Shown: one piece after another, positions 7,954 to 17,429 of the stretch
Layout: every line of letters starts with the position of its first letter
Position numbering within the stretch: position 1 is the first letter of the stretch
Origin: Chitinophagales bacterium
GTDB lineage: Bacteria; Bacteroidota; Bacteroidia; Chitinophagales; LD1
DNA: 64,000 nt
Reading direction: 5' to 3'
Assembly: GCA_019638515.1 (NCBI GenBank)
Contig: JAHBTS010000008.1
Coordinates: 52,719 to 116,718 of the forward strand
The notes under the pieces: model-generated
What the model saw: only the letters and a program-made list of their open reading frames with translations
Database searches by the model: none
Told to the model about the DNA's origin: nothing
Program-made: the position numbers and the translations under genes

Positions 7954-9323
7954 TGCAAGAAACTCCTTCTACGTTCGATCGCTTCAACAGTTGGTTACGC
8001 GATTCGGTTACAATTAAGTTTTTGATACTCGGATTTTTAATACTGCTGTTGCTTATTCCTTCGAGCATGGTAGATAATCTTATTTACGAACGGCAAAGCC
8101 TTCGCGATAGTGCCATTCAAGAAATAAGCAGCAAATGGGGAATGGAGCAAACCATTGGCGGCCCTGTAATTTCGGTGCCTTATACCGCTAGCGTAAAGAA
8201 CGAAAAAGGAGAAATGGAAGCCAGAACTTACTATGCTCATTTTTTGCCTGAGCATATAAAGGTGAATGGTGAAATTTTTCCGCAAAAGAAATACCGCGGT
8301 ATTTATGTGGTGGTGCTCTACAATGGTAAACTGCATGTAGAGGGCGATTTCAGCAATTTCAATTTGCAGGCATTAAATGTGGCGCCACAGTTTTTGCAAT
8401 TCGATAAAGCCTTTGTAAGTGTTGGGTTGAGCGATATGAAGGGCATTAAAGAAAATATATTGTTGAAATGGAATGGAGAAGAAAAGCTTTTTGGCCCTGG
8501 TATTCCATCTGCCGATATTTTTAGTTCAGGCATAAGCGTGCCTATAAATTTAAGTACAGAAAGTTCATATAAGTTTAGTTTCGATATAGATATAAATGGT
8601 AGTGAGCGTATGCGCTTTTTACCATTCGGTAAGGTAACAGAAGTAGCGCTAAAAGGCAATTGGGGCGATCCTTCGTTTGAAGGTGCTTTTTTGCCCGATA
8701 AAAAAGAAATTACGGCTACTCATTTTACTGCTGCATGGAAGGTGTTGCAGCTAAACAGAAACTATGCGCAGCAAGGAGTTGGCGCATTTTTACCATTTGC
8801 AGGAAACAAGTTTAGTGAAGAAGAGAACTTGCGAGGTTCATTTGGTGTAAAACTCCTAATTCCTATTGATGAATATCAAAAAACAATGCGCAGTTCTAAG
8901 TACGCTATCATGTTTATTTGCTTAACATTCCTTACGCTCTTTTTTACCGAAATCTTAAACAGAAAACTTATTCATCCTATTCAATACTTATTGATTGGTT
9001 TTGGAGTAGTGTTGTTTTATGTTTTACTGCTTTCTATCAGCGAGCATTTAAAATTCGATTGGGCATACCTTATTGCAGGTTTAAGTATTCTTTCACTCAT
9101 TGTTTTTTATGTGTGGAGTATGTTGCGCCATGTAGGTTTAACGGCTGTGGTAGGAGGTGTGGTAACGGTGCTTTATTTGTTTTTTTACTCGTTGCTGCAA
9201 TTGGAACAGTATGCGTTGCTGTTTGGCAGCATTGGTTTGTTGCTAATCTTAGCTACGGTAATGTTTCTCACTAGAAACATCAATTGGTATAAGTTACATG
9301 AAGGGGAAGGGAGAAACTCCTAA
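7953..9323 (+). CDS. creD: CreD family inner-membrane protein
   Basis: 456 residues. One membrane helix near residues 20-42 is followed by a large periplasmic beta-rich domain (about 45-310) and five closely packed C-terminal helices (about 315-445), the standard CreD layout. The segment L-L-I-P-I-D-E-Y-Q-K-T-M-R-S-S-K-Y-A just before the helices is strongly conserved in the family, as is F-F-T-E-I-L-N. CreD is linked in enterics to the CreBC response and envelope/beta-lactam phenotypes; its biochemical role is not settled. Here it is coupled to the DUF3298 lipoprotein, suggesting a two-protein envelope unit, and is convergent with the amidase gene. Confidence 0.92.
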   Translation: MQETPSTFDRFNSWLRDSVTIKFLILGFLILLLLIPSSMVDNLIYERQSLRDSAIQEISSKWGMEQTIGGPVISVPYTASVKNEKGEMEARTYYAHFLPEHIKVNGEIFPQKKYRGIYVVVLYNGKLHVEGDFSNFNLQALNVAPQFLQFDKAFVSVGLSDMKGIKENILLKWNGEEKLFGPGIPSADIFSSGISVPINLSTESSYKFSFDIDINGSERMRFLPFGKVTEVALKGNWGDPSFEGAFLPDKKEITATHFTAAWKVLQLNRNYAQQGVGAFLPFAGNKFSEEENLRGSFGVKLLIPIDEYQKTMRSSKYAIMFICLTFLTLFFTEILNRKLIHPIQYLLIGFGVVLFYVLLLSISEHLKFDWAYLIAGLSILSLIVFYVWSMLRHVGLTAVVGGVVTVLYLFFYSLLQLEQYALLFGSIGLLLILATVMFLTRNINWYKLHEGEGRNS

Positions 9324-9328
9324 TGTAC

Positions 9329-10648
9329 TTATTTTTTCAGCGCTTTGGTGGCATTTACATCTAAGCGCTTCCCGTTTTTATAGGCAATAACAAAGGCATC
9401 GGGAAAGCCGTTTGCAGCAGCTTTAGATTGTAGTTTTTCGGCTTCTTCGTAGCTGTTGAATTTTCCGGCCATAAAACGGTGTATGCCATTGGGAAGTGTT
9501 TCTACTTCTATATTTCCAAACAGCGGTTGTAATTTAGGATAAGCAGAAAGCGGTTTAGCCGAAGCTAAAAGTTGCAAGTAAAAGGCATATTCACTTTGCA
9601 CAGAAGCAGCGGTTGCAGGTACTTCTTTTTTAGTAGAGGCAGTGGATGCTTGTTGGTTGGAATTGTTATTGCTTGGCTTGGTTGCCGATGTAGCAGCGGG
9701 CTGGGTGGAAGCAGCAGCGGTTTCCTGCCGGGCTGTTTTAGCAGCTGTTGGTTGGGCAGTTATTGGTGTTTCGTCATCGTTAGTAGTTGCCTTTTTGGGT
9801 GGCGTATTGGTATTGGCAATAATAGAATTATCGGCTTCTTGGTTGCTGCTTGTTTTGGTGGCAGTTGTATTGGTAGCTACTTTCGTACCTTTTTCGATGG
9901 TGTTTTTATAGTCGGTAAAGGCATTAAAAATACCATCGGCAATTTCTTCTTGACCCTTACTGCTGGCTAAATATTTTTCTTCGGTAGGGTTAGAAATAAA
10001 ACCAATTTCTGCCAATAGCGAAGGCATAGAAGTTTTGTAGAGTACAAAGAAACCGGCCTGCTTTACACCCCTGCTTTTGTGCATACCGGTAAGTTTTGTT
10101 TCTATGCGTGCGGCAATATCAATACTTTGGTCTAAAAAAGCATTTTGCTTCATGCTCATAATGATGTGTCCTTCGGGAGAATTGGGATTGAAATCATAGT
10201 TTTTATCCACATCATCTTCTAACTCAATAACGGCATTTTCGCGTTTGGCAACCTCAAGGTTATCTTCAGATTTGTGCAAGCCGAGTACATACGTGCTGCT
10301 GCCTGTGGCAGTGCGGTTGGTAGAGGAGTTGCAATGGATAGAAATAAACAAATCTGCCTTGTTTTTATTGGCAATATTGGCTCTTTCTACTAAGGGGATA
10401 AATACATCGGTACTGCGTGTGTAAACGATTTTTACTTCAGGGAAGGCTTCTTTTACTTTTTTGCCTAAGTTGAGTGCCACAGCGAGCGCTACGTCTTTTT
10501 CTTGGGTTTTGTTTAACCCAATTGCTCCGGGGTCTTTTCCGCCATGCCCTGCATCAATTACAATAGTTTTTACTGTAAAATGCGGAGTAGCAATGCTCAC
10601 TTTTACCAACAATACACTCAAAAAAAATAATATAAACGCAGTACGCAC
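9329..10648 (-). CDS. N-acetylmuramoyl-L-alanine amidase with C-terminal SPOR-like domain
   Basis: 439 residues if started at the GTG at 10648, which gives a good signal peptide (M-R-T-A-F-I-L-F-F-L). The frame stays open to a TTG at 10708, but those 20 residues add nothing signal-like. Domain order: Amidase_3 (about 28-250) with zinc/catalytic residues visible as D-A-G-H-G-G-K (His 35), Glu 50, S-I-H-C-N (His 105) and L-L-A-E-I-G-F (Glu 214); a low-complexity Thr/Ala/Lys/Asn/Gln linker (about 262-355); and a SPOR-like domain (about 360-430). The enzyme cleaves the stem peptide from MurNAc, and the SPOR part would target it to denuded glycan at division sites. It is divergent from lptD. Confidence 0.9.
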   Translation of the reverse strand: MRTAFILFFLSVLLVKVSIATPHFTVKTIVIDAGHGGKDPGAIGLNKTQEKDVALAVALNLGKKVKEAFPEVKIVYTRSTDVFIPLVERANIANKNKADLFISIHCNSSTNRTATGSSTYVLGLHKSEDNLEVAKRENAVIELEDDVDKNYDFNPNSPEGHIIMSMKQNAFLDQSIDIAARIETKLTGMHKSRGVKQAGFFVLYKTSMPSLLAEIGFISNPTEEKYLASSKGQEEIADGIFNAFTDYKNTIEKGTKVATNTTATKTSSNQEADNSIIANTNTPPKKATTNDDETPITAQPTAAKTARQETAAASTQPAATSATKPSNNNSNQQASTASTKKEVPATAASVQSEYAFYLQLLASAKPLSAYPKLQPLFGNIEVETLPNGIHRFMAGKFNSYEEAEKLQSKAAANGFPDAFVIAYKNGKRLDVNATKALKK

Positions 10649-10738
10649 GTTTCGTGTTTTTTTAGCTTTGATGCCTGAATAAATAAAATCCACATTACAC
10701 AAGGTCAAAAATATACTTCTTATTATCTTCTAAAACTG

Positions 10739-13402
10739 TTGAATATCACCACAGTTGCGCTATTGTCTATTTTTTTATTTTCAACAAGTGCAGTGGCGCA
10801 GCAGGGCGGAAAATCTACTTCTACCCGCCAGGCTTTAATGGGTGTGCGCGATACTTTGGCGGTTGCCGATACGCTTGCACCTAAGCGCGATACTGCCAAG
10901 GTAGAAAAGGTAGATACGCTTGCTTTAAAATTTGCAGATAGCGAGATTAAGAACCCTATCAACTACACTGCCGAAGATTCAATTGTGTATGATTTAGAAA
11001 CGCGCACCATGCTGTTGTACAATAAGGCAGATGTAAAGTACGATAACATTGCGCTGGCAGCCGATTCTGTAGAGTTCGATTGGAAAACATTTACACTTTC
11101 TGCCGGAGGAAAGAAAAACGATTCTACCGGAGAGGTATCGGGCAAGCCGGTGTTTACTGAATCGGGAAAAGAGTATCGCGCAGGGCGAATGGCATACAAT
11201 TTCAAAACCAAGCGCGGAAAAATTTTTGATGTAATTACCCAAGAAGGCGAGGCGTATATTCATAGTGAAGCTGTGAAGCGAAATGAATTTGAAGAATGGT
11301 ATAGCCTTAGAGCCAAATACACTACATGTAATTTAGATCACCCGCATTTTTATTTTCAGTCTAAGAAGGTAAAAGTGGTGCCCAATAAAGTATTGGTTAC
11401 AGGACCCGCCAATTTGGTGGTGGGTGGGGTGCCAACACCTTTGTTTATTCCTTTCGGTATTTTTCCGGCAAAGCAGGGCAGGCGTTCTGGTTTAATTATT
11501 CCTAAGCCGGGGCAAGATGTGCAGTATGGATTTTTCTTGCGCGAAGGCGGTTATTTTTGGGCTGTAAACGATTATTTCAATTTGAAGTTTACGGGCGATG
11601 TTTTCACCAATGGTACTTTTGGTGTAAATGTGGGTTCGCAGTATAAAGTAAACTACAAGGCCAGCGGTAATATTGCTTTTACTTATTACCGTACCCAGCC
11701 TGCCGATCCGGATTTGCCCAATGCAAAGGCCACCAATGCTTTTGGCTTTCAATGGAATCATACGCAAGACCCAAAGAGTATGCCCAACTCTAATTTTTCG
11801 GCAAACATAAATGCACAGAGTAGTAATTTTTACAATGCTTCCCGCGTAACCGATTCGCGTGTGTTGCAAACGCAGTTTAATTCCGGAGCTTCGTTTTCGC
11901 GCGTGTTTCCGGGCAAGCCGGTTTCGCTTTCGCTAAACTTTAACCATGCTCAAAATTTGTTGAACAAAACGGTGAGTATTCAGTTTCCTGTATTCCGTTT
12001 GAATGTGTCGCGCATTACTCCGTTTAAACAAAAAATATCAACCGGAAAACCAAAGTGGTTCGAGAATATCGGTTTTCAGTATTCGTTTGAAGCTAAGGCT
12101 GTGCTGAATACATACGATAGTTTATTTTTTAGGAAAGAGACTTTTACAAGAGATTTAAAGTATGGTATCAACCAGAACTTTTCAATAGATGCACCTATTA
12201 CTTTTTTTAAGTACTTCAATTTTAATCCGGCATTCAACTATCAAGAACGATGGTATTTTCAAAAAGAAACCAAGCAGTGGAATCCGGATACTGTGTATGT
12301 GGTAAATGAAGGCACCGGAAAAATAGATACGCTCAACGGAAGAGTGCTCAACGATACTACTTTTGGTTTTTATGGAGTGCGCGATTTTTCGGTATCGGCT
12401 TCGCTTACTACTAAAGTTACGGGTGTATTTAATTTTAAGGGAAAATGGGTGAAAGCAATACGGCATATTTTTACGCCTTTGGTGGCATTTACTTACAAGC
12501 CCGATTTTGGTTCGCCACTATGGAAATACTATACCAATGTGCAGTCGAATGCGCAAGGCGATATGCTTAATTATTCACCTTATCAGATTTCTAATCCTGT
12601 GGGTTATGGAATACCATCGCAGGGGCAGGTTGGGCAAATTAGTTTTCAGTTAAATAACAACTTTGATGTAAAGGCGTATTCTAAAAAAGATACGGTAAAT
12701 CATGTGCAGTATCTTGGCATTTTGGAGCGTTTTAATATCAGTGGCGGCTATAACTTTTTGGCCGATTCTTTGCGCTTGCAGCCGTTTGTATTTGCAGGTA
12801 ACTCACGCATTTTAAGCAACTTGGTGTTAAACTTTAATTTTGTTTTCGATCCTTACGCTACCGATTCCAATAACCGAAAAATAAATACATTCTATTACAG
12901 TAAAACGGGGCAGTTGCTGCGTTTTTCATCGGCTAATTTTGCGTTGAATGCTACGTTCCAAGGTAAGCGTAAAAGCGGTGCTGCTGCGGCTGCTCCACTG
13001 CCTAAGGGTATGAGCGATTATGTGTCGCTTAATCCCGATGATTATTACGATTTCAATATTCCGTGGACGGTAAATGTGGCGTATAACTTTGATATTACAC
13101 GCGGTACAGTGCAAAATCCCGATACGGTGGTTACCACACAATCGCTGCGTGTTGCCGGAGATTTTAACCTAACGCCCAATTGGAAATTTGCAGTTAGCAC
13201 GGGGTTCGATTTTATGCAGAAGTTGCCTTCGCTTACCAATCTTTCGGTAATAAGAAATTTACATTGCTGGGAGCTGAGCTTTAACTGGACGGCCTTTCCG
13301 GTACAGTTGCAGCAATTTGTAATTGAACTGAAAGTAAAATCGAGTGTGTTGCAGGATTTGAAACTTACGCGCAGGCGTACCTTCTTGCAAGGTGGTTTTT
13401 AG
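10739..13402 (+). CDS. lptD: LPS-assembly protein LptD (OstA-like), Bacteroidota type
   Basis: 887 residues from a TTG; no ATG is available before the signal peptide (L-L-S-I-F-L-F-S-T-S-A-V-A-Q). The codons upstream are open back to 10679, so a slightly earlier non-ATG start is possible. Residues about 65-235 form the OstA/LptA-like jelly roll (A-D-S-V-E-F-D, K-T-K-R-G-K-I-F-D-V), followed by the conserved C-N-L-D-H-P-H-F-Y-F and P-L-F-I-P-F-G-I-F-P-A-K-Q-G-R-R-S-G motifs and then a long beta-barrel. LptD places lipopolysaccharide or lipooligosaccharide in the outer leaflet. Its stop overlaps the ftsK stop on the other strand by 3 bases. Confidence 0.9.
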   Translation: MNITTVALLSIFLFSTSAVAQQGGKSTSTRQALMGVRDTLAVADTLAPKRDTAKVEKVDTLALKFADSEIKNPINYTAEDSIVYDLETRTMLLYNKADVKYDNIALAADSVEFDWKTFTLSAGGKKNDSTGEVSGKPVFTESGKEYRAGRMAYNFKTKRGKIFDVITQEGEAYIHSEAVKRNEFEEWYSLRAKYTTCNLDHPHFYFQSKKVKVVPNKVLVTGPANLVVGGVPTPLFIPFGIFPAKQGRRSGLIIPKPGQDVQYGFFLREGGYFWAVNDYFNLKFTGDVFTNGTFGVNVGSQYKVNYKASGNIAFTYYRTQPADPDLPNAKATNAFGFQWNHTQDPKSMPNSNFSANINAQSSNFYNASRVTDSRVLQTQFNSGASFSRVFPGKPVSLSLNFNHAQNLLNKTVSIQFPVFRLNVSRITPFKQKISTGKPKWFENIGFQYSFEAKAVLNTYDSLFFRKETFTRDLKYGINQNFSIDAPITFFKYFNFNPAFNYQERWYFQKETKQWNPDTVYVVNEGTGKIDTLNGRVLNDTTFGFYGVRDFSVSASLTTKVTGVFNFKGKWVKAIRHIFTPLVAFTYKPDFGSPLWKYYTNVQSNAQGDMLNYSPYQISNPVGYGIPSQGQVGQISFQLNNNFDVKAYSKKDTVNHVQYLGILERFNISGGYNFLADSLRLQPFVFAGNSRILSNLVLNFNFVFDPYATDSNNRKINTFYYSKTGQLLRFSSANFALNATFQGKRKSGAAAAAPLPKGMSDYVSLNPDDYYDFNIPWTVNVAYNFDITRGTVQNPDTVVTTQSLRVAGDFNLTPNWKFAVSTGFDFMQKLPSLTNLSVIRNLHCWELSFNWTAFPVQLQQFVIELKVKSSVLQDLKLTRRRTFLQGGF

Positions 13403-15954
13403 CCACGCAATTTTTGAAGAAAGGCTTCTAACTCTGCTTCGGTTTTAAACTTTACTTCGCGGGCTTTACTGCCCACGTTTTCACCAACAATTCCTGCTTC
13501 TTCGAGTTGATCCATCAAGCGTCCGGCACGGTTGTAGCCCAGTTTCATTCTGCGTTGAATAAGCGAAGTAGAGCCTACTTGGTTTTGAACAATTATTCTG
13601 GCGGCATCTTCAAATAATTCATCGCGTTCTCCATCGGCAAAGAAATCGTCTTCGCCTCCGCTTCCTTTTTCGCTTTTAGGGTCAATATATTCAGGTAGTT
13701 CAAATGCAGTTGGGTAGCCCAATTGCTCTGCAATATAATTGCGCACCATTTCAACTTCTGGTGTATCTACAAAACCGCATTGTAAGCGCAGCATATCGCT
13801 GCCTACGCTCAAAAGCATATCGCCTCTACCAATAAGTTGTTCTGCTCCACCTTGGTCTAAGATAGTTCTGGAATCTATTTTAGAAGTTGTTTTAAATGCA
13901 ATGCGCGCTGGGAAGTTGGCTTTAATAGTACCTGTAATAATATTTACCGAGGGGCGCTGTGTGGCCAAAATTAAGTGAATACCAATGGCGCGTGCCAACT
14001 GTGCCAAGCGGGCAATAGGCATTTCTACTTCTTTGCCTGCCGTCATAATTAAATCGGCAAATTCATCTACTACCAACACTATGTAAGGCAAAAATTTATG
14101 CCCGTTTTGCGGATTTAGTTTACGGCTAATAAACTTGGCATTGTATTCTTTAAGGTTGCGCGCTCCTGCTTTTTTCAGCAATTCGTAGCGGCTGTCCATT
14201 TCTACGCAAAGTGCATTGAGTGTAGTAACTACTTTTTTGGTGTCGGTAATAATGGCATCGGCTTCGCCAGGCAGCTTAGCAAGGAAGTGTTTTTCTAATG
14301 CTTCGTATAAACTCAATTCTACCTTTTTGGGATCTACCAATACAAATTTTAATTGCGAAGGATGTTTTTTGTAAAGCAATGAAACTATAATAGAGTTGAT
14401 ACCAACCGATTTTCCTTGCCCTGTGGCGCCCGCCATAAGCAAGTGTGGCATTTTGGCAAGGTCGGCTACGTAAATTTCGTTGCTAATAGATTTACCCAAG
14501 CAAATAGGTAAATCGGCTGAGGTGTTTTGAAATTTATCGCTCGCCAAAAGGCTTTTCATGGAAACTATTTCTTTATTGATGTTAGGCACTTCAATACCAA
14601 TAGTTCCCTTGCCCGGAATAGGTGCAATAATGCGGATTCCAAGTGCTGCAAGGCTTAGAGCAATATCGTCTTCTAGGTTTTTAATTTTTGAAATGCGCAC
14701 ACCCGGTGCCGGCACTATTTCATACAAAGTTACAGTAGGCCCAACTGTGGCTTTAATTTTTGAAATCTCAATTTGGTAGTTGTTGAGTGTGGCAACAATT
14801 TGATTTTTATTGCGCTCTAACTCTTCTTTGTCTAGGTTTATTTTTTCGGAACCGTGCTCTTCGAGCAAGTTCAATGTGGGCATTTTGTAATTCGATAAAT
14901 CTTCGGTGGGGTCGTAAGGTGTGGTGAGGTTGTGGTTTTGTACCACTACTTCTTCTTGTTCTCCGGTTTCAACAATATCTAAATCTAAGTTTTCTTCAAC
15001 ACTTGCAGGCGGTGCAACCACTTTGTTTTGCACGGTTACTACTTCTATGGTTTCATCAAATTCGAGATCGAGCGTGTTGGTATCCGTTTCTTTTTCGAGG
15101 TTATCTTTTGCAAAAATATTCTCGGAAGGGTCGCGATAATCGGGGGCGAAATCTACGGCTTGCGCAGTAGCGTTTTCTACTGAGGGTGCAATGGGTTGCT
15201 CTTTGCGTTTAAACCAGTGCAGCATATTGCCAAAGCTAATGTTGTAAATAGCTACGCCAATTACCAGTGCGGCAACAACTAGGGTTGCAAATACTCCGGG
15301 AATGCCTACTAAACCGGTAAGCCAGCCATAGCTTCCGGTTAAGAAATTACCAATGGCACCGCCCCACGCCAATACCGATTGTGGAAAGACCAAATAGTTG
15401 GTGAAGGCTAGTGCAGCAGAAAACCAAATGGCGAGCATAAGACCGTTTATGCTCATTTTGAGCACGTTGAAAATTCTTTTTTGCAACAGCAAGTTGAAGC
15501 CCGCGGCAAACGAAATGGCAACAACAATAAAAGATGAAAAGCCAAAGAGATTATTGAAAAACAAATTAGCTAATACAGCGCCCAATCTGCTCAGTGCATT
15601 TTTAGCTTTTACAGAATCATCGGTAAGTGTTTCTAATGAATTTCCATGAATGAGCGATTGATCTTCTTCTACGGTAAAGAGGAAAGAAGTGAGTGCTACT
15701 GCCAAAAAAAATGAAAATAGCAGCAGCAGCAGACCTGTAATTTTTAAGGCGCGTCCGTCCTTTAAAAAGTTGGGTTCTTCAACCGGAGTATCAAAGTTTT
15801 CTTCCTTTTTTTTCACGGTTTTTTTGTTGGTGTTATCTTTTGACTGTTTAGGCTTTTGAGGTTTTTCTTTAGCTTCTTCAGCTATATCCGGTTCTTGGGT
15901 GGCAGCCTTCTTTTTTTTCTCTTTAAATGTATTTTCAAAAACAACTTCTTCCAT
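13399..15954 (-). CDS. ftsK: DNA translocase FtsK
   Basis: 851 residues. A lysine-rich N-terminal tail (about 1-70) precedes four membrane helices (about 70-245), an acidic linker (about 255-370), the alpha domain (K-I-K-A-T-V-G-P-T-V-T-L-Y) and the RecA-like motor. Walker A is G-A-T-G-Q-G-K-S near residue 510 and Walker B is V-L-V-V-D-E-F-A-D-L near 626. The C-terminal gamma winged helix (about 785-850) contains S-T-S-L-I-Q-R-R-M-K-L-G-Y-N-R-A-G-R, which reads the polar KOPS sequences. FtsK pumps chromosome dimers through the septum and activates XerCD. A 14-base palindrome lies just upstream of the ATG. Confidence 0.96.
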   Translation of the reverse strand: MEEVVFENTFKEKKKKAATQEPDIAEEAKEKPQKPKQSKDNTNKKTVKKKEENFDTPVEEPNFLKDGRALKITGLLLLLFSFFLAVALTSFLFTVEEDQSLIHGNSLETLTDDSVKAKNALSRLGAVLANLFFNNLFGFSSFIVVAISFAAGFNLLLQKRIFNVLKMSINGLMLAIWFSAALAFTNYLVFPQSVLAWGGAIGNFLTGSYGWLTGLVGIPGVFATLVVAALVIGVAIYNISFGNMLHWFKRKEQPIAPSVENATAQAVDFAPDYRDPSENIFAKDNLEKETDTNTLDLEFDETIEVVTVQNKVVAPPASVEENLDLDIVETGEQEEVVVQNHNLTTPYDPTEDLSNYKMPTLNLLEEHGSEKINLDKEELERNKNQIVATLNNYQIEISKIKATVGPTVTLYEIVPAPGVRISKIKNLEDDIALSLAALGIRIIAPIPGKGTIGIEVPNINKEIVSMKSLLASDKFQNTSADLPICLGKSISNEIYVADLAKMPHLLMAGATGQGKSVGINSIIVSLLYKKHPSQLKFVLVDPKKVELSLYEALEKHFLAKLPGEADAIITDTKKVVTTLNALCVEMDSRYELLKKAGARNLKEYNAKFISRKLNPQNGHKFLPYIVLVVDEFADLIMTAGKEVEMPIARLAQLARAIGIHLILATQRPSVNIITGTIKANFPARIAFKTTSKIDSRTILDQGGAEQLIGRGDMLLSVGSDMLRLQCGFVDTPEVEMVRNYIAEQLGYPTAFELPEYIDPKSEKGSGGEDDFFADGERDELFEDAARIIVQNQVGSTSLIQRRMKLGYNRAGRLMDQLEEAGIVGENVGSKAREVKFKTEAELEAFLQKLRG

Positions 15955-15971
15955 GGATGCTAATTCAACGA

Positions 15972-15985
15972 AACGAAATTTCGTT
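15972..15985. repeat. 14-base perfect palindrome upstream of ftsK
   Basis: AACGAAATTTCGTT is self-complementary over its full length and lies 18 bases upstream of the ftsK ATG. The symmetry and placement would suit a dimeric repressor site, but no regulator is identified and an AT-rich genome produces some palindromes by chance. Confidence 0.45.
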
Positions 15986-16056
15986 CATTGCATTCATATT
16001 GGTGCAAAACGATATAAACAGGCAAGAAAGTGTGTATAGGGAATTGTACCATTAGC

Positions 16057-16092
16057 CAAGCAGCGGTTGCGATAGATAGCGTACGCTGCTTG
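16057..16092. repeat. Inverted repeat just after the thiolase stop
   Basis: Nine-base perfect arms (CAAGCAGCG at 16057-16065 and CGCTGCTTG at 16084-16092) with an 18-base loop. It begins 5 bases after the thiolase stop on the minus strand. There is no U-tract in the minus-strand direction, so it is at best a weak terminator or an RNA-end-stabilising hairpin; on the plus strand it is followed by CTTTTT. Confidence 0.4.
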
Positions 16093-16096
16093 CTTT

Positions 16097-17383
16097 TTAA
16101 GCCTCGTATTTTTCTAAAATCATGGCATGGCCGTGTCCTCCGGCTGCACAGGCGGTAATGAGTGCGTATTTGCCATTTTCGTGGTGCAAACGGTTAGATG
16201 CAGTGGTTACTAAACGCGCACCGGTGGCTCCAAATGGATGACCGATGGAAAGTGAACCGCCCCAAAGGTTAAATTTGTCCATTGGGATATTTCCGATGGC
16301 TTTGTCGCGCCCTAATTTTTGGCGTGCAAAATCATCGCTGGCAATACATTTTAGGTTAGTGAGAATTTGGCCTGCAAAGGCTTCGTGAAATTCAAATACA
16401 TCTATATCGCTGAGCGATAAACCTGTTTGCGTTAGTATTTTTGAAGTAGCATAAGTTGGACCGAGCAGCAACTCGTTTTCCATATCTTGAGCCACAAAGT
16501 TATAGGCATGTATTTTTGATTTTGGAAGAAGTCCGAGTTCTTTGGCTTTTTCTTCGGTGGTAATTAGCACACATGCTGCGCCATCGGTTAAAAACGATGC
16601 ATTAGCAGCAGTAATGGTGCCCCCATTTTTTACAAAGGCAGGTTTTAATTTTGAAATTTTTTCGGAGGTGGTGTCGCCTCGGTAGCCATTGTCTTTGGTA
16701 ATCTTTTTAAAAGATGGTGGCAATTCTACCGGCACTACTTCGCGTAGCAGTGTACCGTTATCGAATGCTTGTGCCGTAAGTTGGTGCGAGCGGGCGGCAA
16801 AGGCATCTTGTTCTTGGCGATTAACACCGTAGCGGGCTGCTAAAATATCGCAATCTAAACCCATTGTTTTTTGAGTTAAAAACTCTGCAATGGCGGGTGC
16901 TTCGGGAACAAAATCTTTTGGTCGTAATCCTAAAATAAATTTGAGCGTGTCTGCAAAGCCTTTTAATTTTTGAGCTTTAAAAAGCTTTTTACGCATGGCT
17001 TTGTTGAATAGAATAGGTGCATCGCTGCAACTATCGGTGCCGCCAGCAATTACTACTTCGGCTTGCCCGCTTTGTATAATGTTGGCGCCTGTTACAATTG
17101 CTTGGTTGGCACTAATACATGCCATAGTAACTGTGTGGCAAGGCGTGCTTTGCGGAATGCCGGCAGTAACGGCAGCTTCGCGCGCTACGTTTCCTGTTTT
17201 TACATTTTGTATAGTAGTGCCCATTACTACATAGTCCACTTTTTCTGGCGCTAAACCTGTTTTATGCAATAGGCCTTTTATGGCAAACTGCCCAAGTTGG
17301 TAGCTCATTAAATCCATGTAGTCGGTACCGGAACGCAAAAACGGAGTACGGCAACCATCTATTACAACTATATTCTTACTCAT
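16097..17383 (-). CDS. fadI: Acetyl-CoA C-acyltransferase (thiolase, FadI-like)
   Basis: 428 residues, the length of FadI/trifunctional-enzyme beta subunits rather than the 390-residue biosynthetic thiolases. All catalytic elements are present: nucleophile Cys 89 in T-M-A-C-I-S-A-N, His 333 in E-F-H-E-A-F-A-G, His 382 in G-H-P-F-G-A-T-G and Cys 412 in T-A-C-A-A-G-G-H-G. It cleaves 3-ketoacyl-CoA with CoA to acetyl-CoA and a shortened acyl-CoA in beta-oxidation. A FadJ-like partner is not adjacent; related activities in the window are the enoyl-CoA hydratase at the left edge and the acyl-CoA ligase at 61 kb. It lies upstream of ftsK on the same strand but 142 bases away. Confidence 0.92.
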   Translation of the reverse strand: MSKNIVVIDGCRTPFLRSGTDYMDLMSYQLGQFAIKGLLHKTGLAPEKVDYVVMGTTIQNVKTGNVAREAAVTAGIPQSTPCHTVTMACISANQAIVTGANIIQSGQAEVVIAGGTDSCSDAPILFNKAMRKKLFKAQKLKGFADTLKFILGLRPKDFVPEAPAIAEFLTQKTMGLDCDILAARYGVNRQEQDAFAARSHQLTAQAFDNGTLLREVVPVELPPSFKKITKDNGYRGDTTSEKISKLKPAFVKNGGTITAANASFLTDGAACVLITTEEKAKELGLLPKSKIHAYNFVAQDMENELLLGPTYATSKILTQTGLSLSDIDVFEFHEAFAGQILTNLKCIASDDFARQKLGRDKAIGNIPMDKFNLWGGSLSIGHPFGATGARLVTTASNRLHHENGKYALITACAAGGHGHAMILEKYEA

Positions 17384-17429
17384 AATTTTGTATGAAGTGT
17401 TTAAAGATATTAGGCGTGAATTGATTGAA

